Origin: Fulvivirga marina
Lineage (GTDB): Bacteria > Bacteroidota > Bacteroidia > Cytophagales > Cyclobacteriaceae
Reading direction: 5' to 3'
Assembly (NCBI RefSeq): GCF_016775155.1
Contig: NZ_JAEUGD010000065.1
Location: forward strand, 38,589-102,588
Length of the DNA: 64,000 nucleotides
A program made the translations under genes and the position numbers. Below are positions 57,601 through 64,000 of this stretch, in pieces; positions within the stretch are counted from its first letter, which is position 1, and the number at the start of each line of letters is the position of its first letter. The notes below the pieces were generated by a model. The model ran no database searches. It was not told the DNA's origin and worked only from the letters and a program-made list of their open reading frames with translations.

Positions 57601-57895
57601 AGTTGTTTCCTTTAATGGTATGGATGATATGGCCTATGCTTTTATTTACAAAGGTTCTGTCTCACTGCAAAAAAATGGTCTTGAGCTTAACAGCTATGAT
57701 CAAAATGGTTTCTTGCACGATTTGGATCTTATAAATGAAGGCGAAGCTGAATATAATCTTATTGCTAACGAAAATACTATCTTATTTTGGATTGACAGAT
57801 CGGCATTCAGTGAATTGTGCTCATTCTATGAAGTACTTCCTGACAATTTGTTAAACGAATTAAATGATAAAAAAAAAGAGGTAATGGCCGTTTAA
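54695..57895 (+). CDS. MFS/nucleotide-translocase-like transporter fused to HEAT repeats and a cNMP-binding domain
   Basis: 1066 residues. About twelve TM helices span residues 15-425 in the style of ATP/ADP-translocase-like MFS proteins. From about 480 to 880 come HEAT-like helical repeats (RDPVTKVRYYAAAAAAGSED, IVQIYGRIGSQQAVELLLKK). Residues about 925-1055 form a cyclic-nucleotide-binding beta-roll (FYPIGTEVVSFNG, YAFIYKGSVSLQKNG). The key arginine of true cNMP sites is not evident. The transported substrate is unknown. It is followed by the nSTAND-WD40 gene. Confidence 0.88.
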   Translation: MKSLNHQAFNTKRKFSILATLGIFIGIGLAFLDLAAVSLFLNKYDSQDLPSAFAMSGLVGVIVLGIYAYQKNRFSFSRVAIISFTLITLSTFFIYYGLENIDYYKYVYWLFVLTGPINALVYYNFRSLGSLIFAQQRHKKLSEWTHIGVIIGAATIFFTITPLRKQLALSISEFVYFAGLAFAFSSLLLALISRSSVVLKELAVSAQYINAKNSYFKISKNNFLVQLALFSLTVTVILLFVDYYFLHIVEASYSSTNELLDFLGFFYGCILIAGIFTHILIYNRVMNKYGLKVALLVLPIIVGLLSGLGIVIGSYFGHVPGTNTFHVFFLTICILKLIGTSVNDNLTANAFRYYFLPIEDLLRQDTLLKITGVIREASVAIAGGILLYMTTATFIDNDAYFAAALIIICIVCIIIVFKIYNTYRDVLKNTLDKQQLVKTSEARLSYAEKLARETKNIPLARLPRHLNIINTLDPVVFKSAVLSIINSDNDKAQKIALHQASHLCLLEAIPILDEIMESKYFNVLKNRDLIEKTYHKLRGAEFRLEKLTYIEQLTYSKLVNERIFGASLTRYAEEDIKPKLLNKLFRDPVTKVRYYAAAAAAGSEDESMLKNLIVMLDNPLYSNAAVAAISATGEQTLPVLESAFHLTGQSEKIQLRIVQIYGRIGSQQAVELLLKKLDLPNQNVIAATLVALSKSGYNVKKDKALNIKRELEEICATTISNMQAYLDLQKEKASNLLLNAVTAEIENNYNTIFQLLALLYEAKSVDLVKENINSGNTDQSDFASELLDIFLEEELKPIVLPILNVSSYSEKINKLQYILPTTSMSKNEVLYDLILKDYKKINRWTKACAIMELAEENSPSNHDIFAANLVNPDQMLREIAAAAYYRLSQENFAVFIERDKYKKEYAEQALKLIEDVEKGKEGELQESPKLNIEVVKFLNDIAGLQSVPGLVLSEIAKLTKAAFYPIGTEVVSFNGMDDMAYAFIYKGSVSLQKNGLELNSYDQNGFLHDLDLINEGEAEYNLIANENTILFWIDRSAFSELCSFYEVLPDNLLNELNDKKKEVMAV

Positions 57896-58024
57896 TGACG
57901 TTAACATAAACCTCTGGTAAATAAATATGAATCAGGATTTTTAAATATACCGGCATCTCCGGTTTGTAAGCCATAAACACGATTGACAGTGATAATATCC
58001 AACACAGAAGCTAAACCAGATCTT

Positions 58025-61000
58025 ATGAACGGTTCGAATGAAACTTTCAACCCATTTCCGGGTTTAAGGCCATTTAGGTATGAGGAAAGCCATTTATATT
58101 TTGGCAGAGAAGAACAGATTGGTGAGGTACTGGACAAACTGATAGAACACCATTTCGTTGCCATAATTGGAACGTCAGGTATAGGTAAATCATCATTTAT
58201 TAACTGTGGAATTTTACCCATTCTATTCAAAGACTTCAAGACAGCAGTAAGTTCTAAATGGGAGTCCGTAAACTTTCGTCCAGGTAACTCGGCCCTTAAA
58301 AACATGGCCAAGGCTCTGTTGCACGAAAAGATTGAACATGCTGATGATGAAAATTCCCAGCAACTGGTTACTGAAACAGTAGATAATTTAAGGAGAGATG
58401 TAAATACACTGGTCAATATTGCAGGCAAAAGATACGAAGCTTCAGGACGTAACATTCTAATATACATTGACCAGTTCGAGGAAATTTTCAGGTACAGAGA
58501 AAAGAATGACAACAATTATGATGATGTAAGTATCTTTCTTAACCTACTCATAACAGCCACCAGTCAGAGTGAGATACCGATATACATTGCCATTACAATG
58601 CGTTCTGATTTTGTTGGTGATTGTGCAAAATACCCTGAGTTTACAGACAAAATAAATGACAGTCAGTTTCTTATACCTCAAATGACGAGGCTGGAAAAAA
58701 AGAAAGCCGTAATAGGCCCTATTGAAACCGTTGGAGCAACTATTGATGAAGACCTTGTCCAGAAAATCCTGAATGATGTTGGGGATGATGCAGATTCTCT
58801 ACCTGTAATGCAGCATGCCTTAATGCGTACATACGACTATTGGCTGCATAATAGTTTTAAGGGTGATGCAATCTCATTTGCCCATTATGAGGCTATTGGA
58901 GGTATGGAAAAGGCTCTTTCTATACACGCTAACGAGGCCTTTTATGAGCTTAATGAAAAGCAACAAGCTTTATGTGAAAAGATATTTAAAAACATTACTG
59001 AAAAAGGTGATGGCGGTCGGGGTACAAGAAGACCTACGCGTCTTCAGGAGATTGCCGTAATTGCTGGAGCTACTACTGAAGAAGTGATGTTTATTGTAGA
59101 GCATTTTCGCGCAGCAGGTCGTACCTTGCTGATGCCTCCATATAATGTTACACTGACTGAGGACAGCATGGTTGATATTTCTCACGAAAGTTTGATGAGA
59201 ATATGGACTAACCTTAGAGAATGGGTAGATGATGAGTCAGAGTCTGCCAAACTTTACCTCAGACTTTGCGAAGCTGCAGAGATGCACCAGTTAGGTAAGG
59301 CGGGCCTATGGAGGCCACCGGATCTTCAACTGGCTCTTAGCTGGCTTGAAACCCACAAACCTTCACTTTCCTGGGGTTTAAGGTATAACCCTGGCTATGA
59401 AAGAGCAATGTTATTCTTAGAATACAGTAAGAATGAGTATGAAAAGGAACAGCGCAACAAGCAAAAGATTCAGAAAAGACGACTTTTCATTGCAAAAGTA
59501 ACTACAGGAGTCTTCGGTCTTGCATTCCTTATTGCCTTTGGTTTCTTTTTGTATGGGGAAAAGCAACGAATCATTGCGGGAGAAGAGAAGGTAAAAGCAG
59601 ACAGCGCAAGAATAAAGGCAATCGAAAAGGGCGAGCAAGCCAGGATAGCAGCTATTAAAGCTGATTCCAGTCGAAAGATTGCATTACAGCAAAAAGAGAT
59701 TGCGACGAGTGCCATGCAAGAAGCTCGAAGAAATGAAAGAATAGCAAGAGATGCTGTTATCCTTGCTGATAGTGCAAAAAATGATGCGCTAAACCAAAAG
59801 AACATTGCTGACCTGGCAAAAGAAGATGCATATAACTTGCGACTCTTGTCTATTGCAAGATCTATGGCTATCAAATCGCTGCAAATTGCGGACCCTGAAG
59901 AAATGGGATTGGTCGCCCAACAAGCCTATAAGTTTAATCATGAAAATGGTGGCAACCCTCTGGATCCTGACATTTACAGTGGCTTATACTATGCTGTAAA
60001 AAAACTTCAGGGCAAGGGATATAACCAACTAATCAAGCATACTGATAATGTTAGGGTCCTTACCAATGTACCTGGTGGCGGCAACCAAATCTACTCAACG
60101 GGTAGTGATGGTACTATACTATTGTGGAACCTAAATAATAGAAGTAACCCTATTACCGTAAAAACAAATACCGAAAGGCTCATCAATAAATCTATGGCCT
60201 TAAGTCCTGATAAAAAGTGGCTGGTTACTGGAGGAGATTATGGCTATTTGCAATTGTTTAGCGTTACAAACCCAAGTGCTCCTCAGCTCTACTTGATCGG
60301 CCAGAATGAAAGGATCAGGTCTACATGGTATTTAGAGTTTGCTTCTAATAACCAGTTCATTTCAGTTGGTGAGGACAAAAGAATACTACTTTGGGATATT
60401 CCAAGAGAGATTACAAAAACAACAGTTATTGCTCCTCGTGAAATCACAAAAAGTGATTTAAAAATAAACTCAATTGCGCTTAACCCTAAAACACGGGTAA
60501 TAGCCACTGCAAAAATACAGGGACAGGTAACTTTCATTGACCTGGATACTAAAGAAGAGAAAGTTTTTTATCATGACAGCAGGACACAATCAGATATGGT
60601 ATCCGTTGCATTTAGCAGCGATGGGAAAATGCTTGCAGCTGGAAATGAAAATGGAACAGTAAGAGTGTGGAATCTTCGTACCAATATGCCGTTAACCATT
60701 TCGGATAAACATGCTGCTCGTGTAAATAACATAAGATTCAGTGCAGATAATTCTAAGCTTGCTACAGGAAGCTTCGATGCTACGGTAAGAATCTGGAATA
60801 CAGAAAGACTCAACGACCCCCCTATCATACTGGATGATCATGATGATTGGGTGTGGTCTATTGAATTTAGCCCTAACGGAGATTACATATTGGCAGGCTG
60901 TAAAGACCACTTGATCAGAATGTGGCCTACAAAAATAGAGAGTATGGCTAACATTATTTGCGGTAAAATTTCTCGTAATATGGAACTAAAAGAGTGGGAA

Positions 61001-61066
61001 GATTTTGTTGCTGATACTACCGACATATCCTATCAGAGAACTTGTCAAAACTACAAAGGATTATAG
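58025..61066 (+). CDS. nSTAND NTPase with TM, coiled coil and WD40 repeats
   Basis: 1013 residues from the ATG at 58025; a TTG at 57983 would add 14 residues. PFPGLRPFRYEESHLYFGRE is the opening of nSTAND1 proteins, followed by Walker A GTSGIGKSS and a helical STAND C-terminal part to about 430. A TM helix lies near 487-512, then an Ala/Lys/Asp-rich coiled coil to about 600, then six or more WD40 blades (about 665-970; GTVRVWNL, ATVRIWNT). STAND proteins act as signal-triggered switches. The TM and order suggest a membrane sensor; the ligand is unknown. Confidence 0.93.
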   Translation: MNGSNETFNPFPGLRPFRYEESHLYFGREEQIGEVLDKLIEHHFVAIIGTSGIGKSSFINCGILPILFKDFKTAVSSKWESVNFRPGNSALKNMAKALLHEKIEHADDENSQQLVTETVDNLRRDVNTLVNIAGKRYEASGRNILIYIDQFEEIFRYREKNDNNYDDVSIFLNLLITATSQSEIPIYIAITMRSDFVGDCAKYPEFTDKINDSQFLIPQMTRLEKKKAVIGPIETVGATIDEDLVQKILNDVGDDADSLPVMQHALMRTYDYWLHNSFKGDAISFAHYEAIGGMEKALSIHANEAFYELNEKQQALCEKIFKNITEKGDGGRGTRRPTRLQEIAVIAGATTEEVMFIVEHFRAAGRTLLMPPYNVTLTEDSMVDISHESLMRIWTNLREWVDDESESAKLYLRLCEAAEMHQLGKAGLWRPPDLQLALSWLETHKPSLSWGLRYNPGYERAMLFLEYSKNEYEKEQRNKQKIQKRRLFIAKVTTGVFGLAFLIAFGFFLYGEKQRIIAGEEKVKADSARIKAIEKGEQARIAAIKADSSRKIALQQKEIATSAMQEARRNERIARDAVILADSAKNDALNQKNIADLAKEDAYNLRLLSIARSMAIKSLQIADPEEMGLVAQQAYKFNHENGGNPLDPDIYSGLYYAVKKLQGKGYNQLIKHTDNVRVLTNVPGGGNQIYSTGSDGTILLWNLNNRSNPITVKTNTERLINKSMALSPDKKWLVTGGDYGYLQLFSVTNPSAPQLYLIGQNERIRSTWYLEFASNNQFISVGEDKRILLWDIPREITKTTVIAPREITKSDLKINSIALNPKTRVIATAKIQGQVTFIDLDTKEEKVFYHDSRTQSDMVSVAFSSDGKMLAAGNENGTVRVWNLRTNMPLTISDKHAARVNNIRFSADNSKLATGSFDATVRIWNTERLNDPPIILDDHDDWVWSIEFSPNGDYILAGCKDHLIRMWPTKIESMANIICGKISRNMELKEWEDFVADTTDISYQRTCQNYKGL

Positions 61067-61115
61067 CAATATTCTTAACATTAATTCAACCTGAAAATAC
61101 GGCGATATAACAATC

Positions 61116-62189
61116 ATGTTTAAACGAATCATATTCATTTTAGTAATTTCAGCGTCTTTTAGCTTGCAGGCTATAGCCCAATCTCAAAGTAGCTGTTCTC
61201 AAACCTTAAGAGAAGCCCAACTTACCTATGAAAGGGGGCGTATCGATTTGGTACCGGAACAACTCGCTTCATGCCTGAAATCAGGATTTAACAAGGAAGA
61301 AAAAATAGCTGCATACAAACTCCTGGTAAATACATACCTTTATTTCAATGAAAGTGACAAGGCTGCTGAAGCAATGACTTTCTTCCTTTCACTAAACCCT
61401 GAGTATGAAATAGATGTAATCGCTGACCCCTCAGAATTTATTAATTTATACAATTCTTTTAGGACTACTCCTGTATATCTGCTAGGTGGTAAAGCAGGAA
61501 GTAATATGACTGCTGTGAATGTTTCAAAGAATTTTAGCCTTGACGACTCCTCTATTGAAAGGGGTAAATACAACTTTATACCAGGGTTTAATGTTGGTAT
61601 AGCCCTTGAGATACCTATTACCAAAAAGGTATCTGCAGCTCCGGAAATCTATTTCAGCCAGAAAAAATACCAGTATAGAGATCTTATACTGGGCTTTGCG
61701 GACCTGAACTTTGAAGAAACACAAACCTTAGTAGAACTACCTGTTTTTGTCAAATACAACATAGGCAATTATGGAAAGAATAATAACATTACTCCTTTCG
61801 TCAATGCAGGAGGGTCGGTTAGCTATCTTCTAAGTTCGGAAGCTGATGTATTGAGAAAAGATGCCGTCAGCGGTGAAAACCAACGTGAGGTTTCAGGACC
61901 ATCCATTGACTTAGCTGATCAGCGCAATAGTATTAATTATGCAGCTGCGGTTGGTGCCGGTGTAAAACTCAAAAACATTATTGGCAGAGGCTACCTGATA
62001 GTTGACTTTCGCTATACATATGGGTTGAATAATATTGTAAACCCTGATAACAGAACAGCTAATACATCACTAGTTTACGATTACCTATATGTAGACAATG
62101 ATTTTAGCATAAACAACTACTCATTTACAGTTGGTTATCTAATTCCTAAGTATAAGCCAAAGTTGTTAGTCAAAAAATCAAAAAAATAA
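61116..62189 (+). CDS. outer-membrane beta-barrel protein with short TPR-like N-terminus
   Basis: 357 residues. Signal peptide MFKRIIFILVISASFSLQAIAQ. Residues 30-115 are helical, TPR-like (ERGRIDLVPEQLASCLKSGF, EKIAAYKLLVNTYLYFNESDKAAEAMTFFLSL). From about 120 it is a PorT/OMP_b-brl_2-type barrel with alternating aromatic strands and conserved FNVGIALEIPITKKVSAAPE. It is 49 nt after the nSTAND gene and 24 nt before the lipoprotein gene, so the genes form one operon. Confidence 0.88.
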   Translation: MFKRIIFILVISASFSLQAIAQSQSSCSQTLREAQLTYERGRIDLVPEQLASCLKSGFNKEEKIAAYKLLVNTYLYFNESDKAAEAMTFFLSLNPEYEIDVIADPSEFINLYNSFRTTPVYLLGGKAGSNMTAVNVSKNFSLDDSSIERGKYNFIPGFNVGIALEIPITKKVSAAPEIYFSQKKYQYRDLILGFADLNFEETQTLVELPVFVKYNIGNYGKNNNITPFVNAGGSVSYLLSSEADVLRKDAVSGENQREVSGPSIDLADQRNSINYAAAVGAGVKLKNIIGRGYLIVDFRYTYGLNNIVNPDNRTANTSLVYDYLYVDNDFSINNYSFTVGYLIPKYKPKLLVKKSKK

Positions 62190-62213
62190 CAGTACGCAAG
62201 ATTAACAGTAGAC

Positions 62214-63428
62214 ATGAAAAGTTCCTTTAACATTTGTAATATAACAATTGCTCTGTCATTATTTGCCATCTTGGCCTGTGTATCCTGCGAGGTTGACCCG
62301 TTTGCAGAACCAGATGATTCAGGACAGTTCATCAAATTTTTTGGAGAGGTAAATGATGAAAATGGCTATGCCGCTATAGAAGCTGATAATGGTGATTTCA
62401 TATTCACTGGCTCCACAAACTCAACAGAAGATGGTAGCACTAATATATTAATAGCAAAAGCAGACGTTAACGGAAACCGTGTTTGGCAAAAGCAAGTAGA
62501 GCAACCTCTAAATCAAACCAGCAAAGACATTGAACTGCTCTCGAATGGTGACGCTTTTATATTCGGACATACCACACTTTCTAACGGAACCACTGATTTT
62601 CTACTTCTGCATATCAATTCCGAAGGTGAAGAAGTTGCCTCATTCACTTATGGTGATAGCACTAAAAATGAAGAAGGTCTTGGACTTATACCATCCGTAT
62701 CAGGCGGGTACCTTCTAATAGGTACAATAGAAAACAATGCTTCTGATAAAGATATGCTCATTACCAAAGTAGATGATTCTGGTAATGAGATATTCAGCAA
62801 TACCTATGGATTAATAGATGAATTTGATGCTGTAACTTCTGTTGTGGAAAACGAGGCGGGAGAACTGGTATGGTGTGGAACTCTTAACAGAAATGGTACT
62901 CAAAGTATGAGAGTTGTCTCAACCGACTCGCTTGGAAGTTTGATCTGGGATTATACCTATCAGGAGGAAATAAATAACTCCCAGTCCGTTGCCAGCGATA
63001 TGAAAAAGATCACTGGTGGATACATTATTACAGGGAAATCATTTACGAATAGTGGTGAATCCAATGTTTTGCTTGTTAATATAAGTGATAAAGGGACTTT
63101 TAAATGGGCGGCGGACTTAACTTCTACATTCTCCCAAGAGGGTAACTCCGTAGCTCGTACCTCGGACGGTGGATATACAGTAGTTGGTAAAATCCTTACT
63201 ACAGCAGGAACAAGTGATATCTATCTTTTAAAAACAAACTCCCTGGGGCAGCTACTCTGGTCGAAAACATTTGGTGGGGAGTACGATGATTCTGGTAATT
63301 TCGTCAAGGAATCTTCAGACAGAGGTCTTATTATATTGGGTACAGCCAAAGTTAACAATAATAATGTCATAGAGTTTATAAAAACTGATGCTGACGGAAA
63401 CACTCCTGGTGATGGAGGTGAGAAGTAA
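62214..63428 (+). CDS. lipoprotein with beta-propeller-like repeats
   Basis: 404 residues. Signal MKSSFNICNITIALSLFAILACVSCEVD with lipobox. The mature protein is a series of about 50-residue repeats each reading GGY[IT][IV][VT]G and [LI]L[LV][VI][NK]xxxxG[NQ]xxW (NGDFIFTGSTNSTEDGSTNI, GGYIITGKSFTNSGESNV, GGYTVVGKILTTAGTSDI), a Kelch/propeller-like pattern. Last gene of the plus-strand series. Confidence 0.82.
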   Translation: MKSSFNICNITIALSLFAILACVSCEVDPFAEPDDSGQFIKFFGEVNDENGYAAIEADNGDFIFTGSTNSTEDGSTNILIAKADVNGNRVWQKQVEQPLNQTSKDIELLSNGDAFIFGHTTLSNGTTDFLLLHINSEGEEVASFTYGDSTKNEEGLGLIPSVSGGYLLIGTIENNASDKDMLITKVDDSGNEIFSNTYGLIDEFDAVTSVVENEAGELVWCGTLNRNGTQSMRVVSTDSLGSLIWDYTYQEEINNSQSVASDMKKITGGYIITGKSFTNSGESNVLLVNISDKGTFKWAADLTSTFSQEGNSVARTSDGGYTVVGKILTTAGTSDIYLLKTNSLGQLLWSKTFGGEYDDSGNFVKESSDRGLIILGTAKVNNNNVIEFIKTDADGNTPGDGGEK

Positions 63429-63463
63429 AAGTCAATAGTCAACAATAAACTAAAAGAATAGGA

Positions 63464-63486
63464 GACACTGTCCCAGAAAGTGTGTA
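63464..63486. repeat. probable terminal repeat of the IS256-family element
   Basis: GACACTGTCCCAGAAAGTG and the bases after it resemble IS256-family ends and lie just beyond the transposase stop. The partner end is not in the window. Confidence 0.55.
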
Positions 63487-63504
63487 CGTTAAGTAAGGGT
63501 TAGA

Positions 63505-63874
63505 TTAAATTCTGACCCTTTTTTCATATAAAGTTAAGAATAGATTAAGAATAATTCTCCAACCCCCGATAGGCATTGACCATTTTTTAGTGGCCTCCCG
63601 TACAACGGGATAAACTGATTTCATGACGGCTTGATCAGTAGGGAAAGAAAGCTTGTTTTGGTATACTTTCTGATTTTGCCATTTAGGTTCTCTATTAGAT
63701 TGGTGGTGTATATGATCTTTCTAATTTCCAGATGGAATTCAAAAAAAGCGATGAGTTCATCCCTGTTCTCCCTCCTCCCGTTTAGGCATAAGAATATTTA
63801 CTATCCCAAGTACCGGAGAAATCTTCCAGGCAGCTCTGGCGGCTTCTTTAGTTGGTGCAGTATAATTGTATAAC
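63505..63874 (-). pseudogene. IS256-family transposase fragment, frameshifted
   Basis: Minus strand. The C-terminal IS256 hallmark appears in pieces across three frames: YTAPTKEAARAAW, then [20 protein letters not shown] with KYTK, then TKKWSMPIGGWRIILNLF and the stop at 63505. At least two frameshifts and a TGA interrupt it, and the N-terminal two thirds, with the first DDE residues, are missing. A dead remnant. The plus-strand frame at 63631-63873 is its antisense shadow. Confidence 0.85.
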
Positions 63875-63942
63875 TAATAAAGGCAATTTATTCAATTACT
63901 GCCTTGAGAAAACCTAGCAAAGTGAATGAAAATAAAAGAGGC

Positions 63943-64000
63943 TGTCTCAAAAGTCTCTCAAAAGAAAGGCTGGCGAAAATTCTATCGCCAGCCTTTTTAG
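63943..64000. mobile_element. probable edge of another insertion sequence with terminator hairpin
   Basis: GAGGCTGTCTCAAAAGTC at about 63944 is typical of IS1182-like ends. Directly inside it lies a 12-bp-arm hairpin (63966-63997: AAAGGCTGGCGA and TCGCCAGCCTTT) followed by T-rich sequence, as found just inside the ends of Bacteroidota IS elements. The element continues beyond the window. Confidence 0.55.

Noticed and set aside
36971..63428. a complete contractile injection system
   Set aside because: Only an AAA+ ATPase and leader/DUF4157 proteins are visible; none of the sheath, tube, baseplate or spike genes is present.
63631..63873. 80-residue plus-strand frame
   Set aside because: It is the complement of the IS256 transposase fragment.

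Overview
The window is AT-rich, has no rRNA or tRNA that I can see, and looks like a Bacteroidota (Cytophagales-type) chromosome. The evidence is a type IX secretion (T9SS) C-terminal sorting domain, SprB-like repeats and a FISUMP domain, TAnnTTTG-type -7 promoter elements, a PorT-type outer-membrane barrel, many LxxC lipoproteins and weak Shine-Dalgarno sequences.

Left part (1-26 kb): a stress/dormancy island. It holds three tandem universal stress proteins, a ribosome hibernation factor, Hsp20, a BON protein, OsmC, PEP synthase, a PfkB-type kinase, a phosphoribosyltransferase, a P2-type cation ATPase, two histidine kinases, a response regulator, and a receiver-cNMP-HTH (Crp/Fnr) fusion. Three small helical proteins of one family are scattered through it. 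Most of these transcription units carry a palindrome TGAYNNNNRTCA. In eight promoters it lies 23-24 bp upstream of a TAnnTTTR-like -7 element; a ninth case fits with a weaker -7. The likely reader is the receiver-Crp fusion encoded here, which has the same arrangement in its own promoter. The arrangement also corrects two start codons (3908 and 22126).

Middle (26-36 kb): a PhoX-like (DUF839) lipoprotein with a di-haem peroxidase, a cold-shock operon (DEAD-box helicase, small basic protein, CspA) with a long leader, and a run of membrane/metal/phosphoribosyl genes (DUF2231, CDF transporter, PRPP-synthetase-like protein).

Right part (37-63.4 kb): an accessory region. On the minus strand three proteins share one N-terminal leader (core NLxRDNLxPxSK, then GxAxF) but have unrelated C-termini: a DUF4157 protein, a class-3 lipase, and an unknown one broken by two poly-A frameshifts. 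Each is followed, overlapping or within 5 nt, by a secreted or lipoprotein gene unrelated between modules. This looks like an effector/immunity series. Between them lie a 1725-aa T9SS cell-surface protein with cysteine-rich repeats and a SprB/FISUMP lipoprotein. On the plus strand follow a glycine-rich secreted protein, an AAA+ ATPase of the kind found in contractile injection system (eCIS) loci, a 1066-aa translocase-HEAT-cNMP fusion, an nSTAND-WD40 protein, an outer-membrane barrel and a lipoprotein. No sheath, tube or baseplate gene is in the window, so the link to a contractile injection system is inference. The window ends in a broken IS256-family transposase and the probable edge of another insertion sequence.
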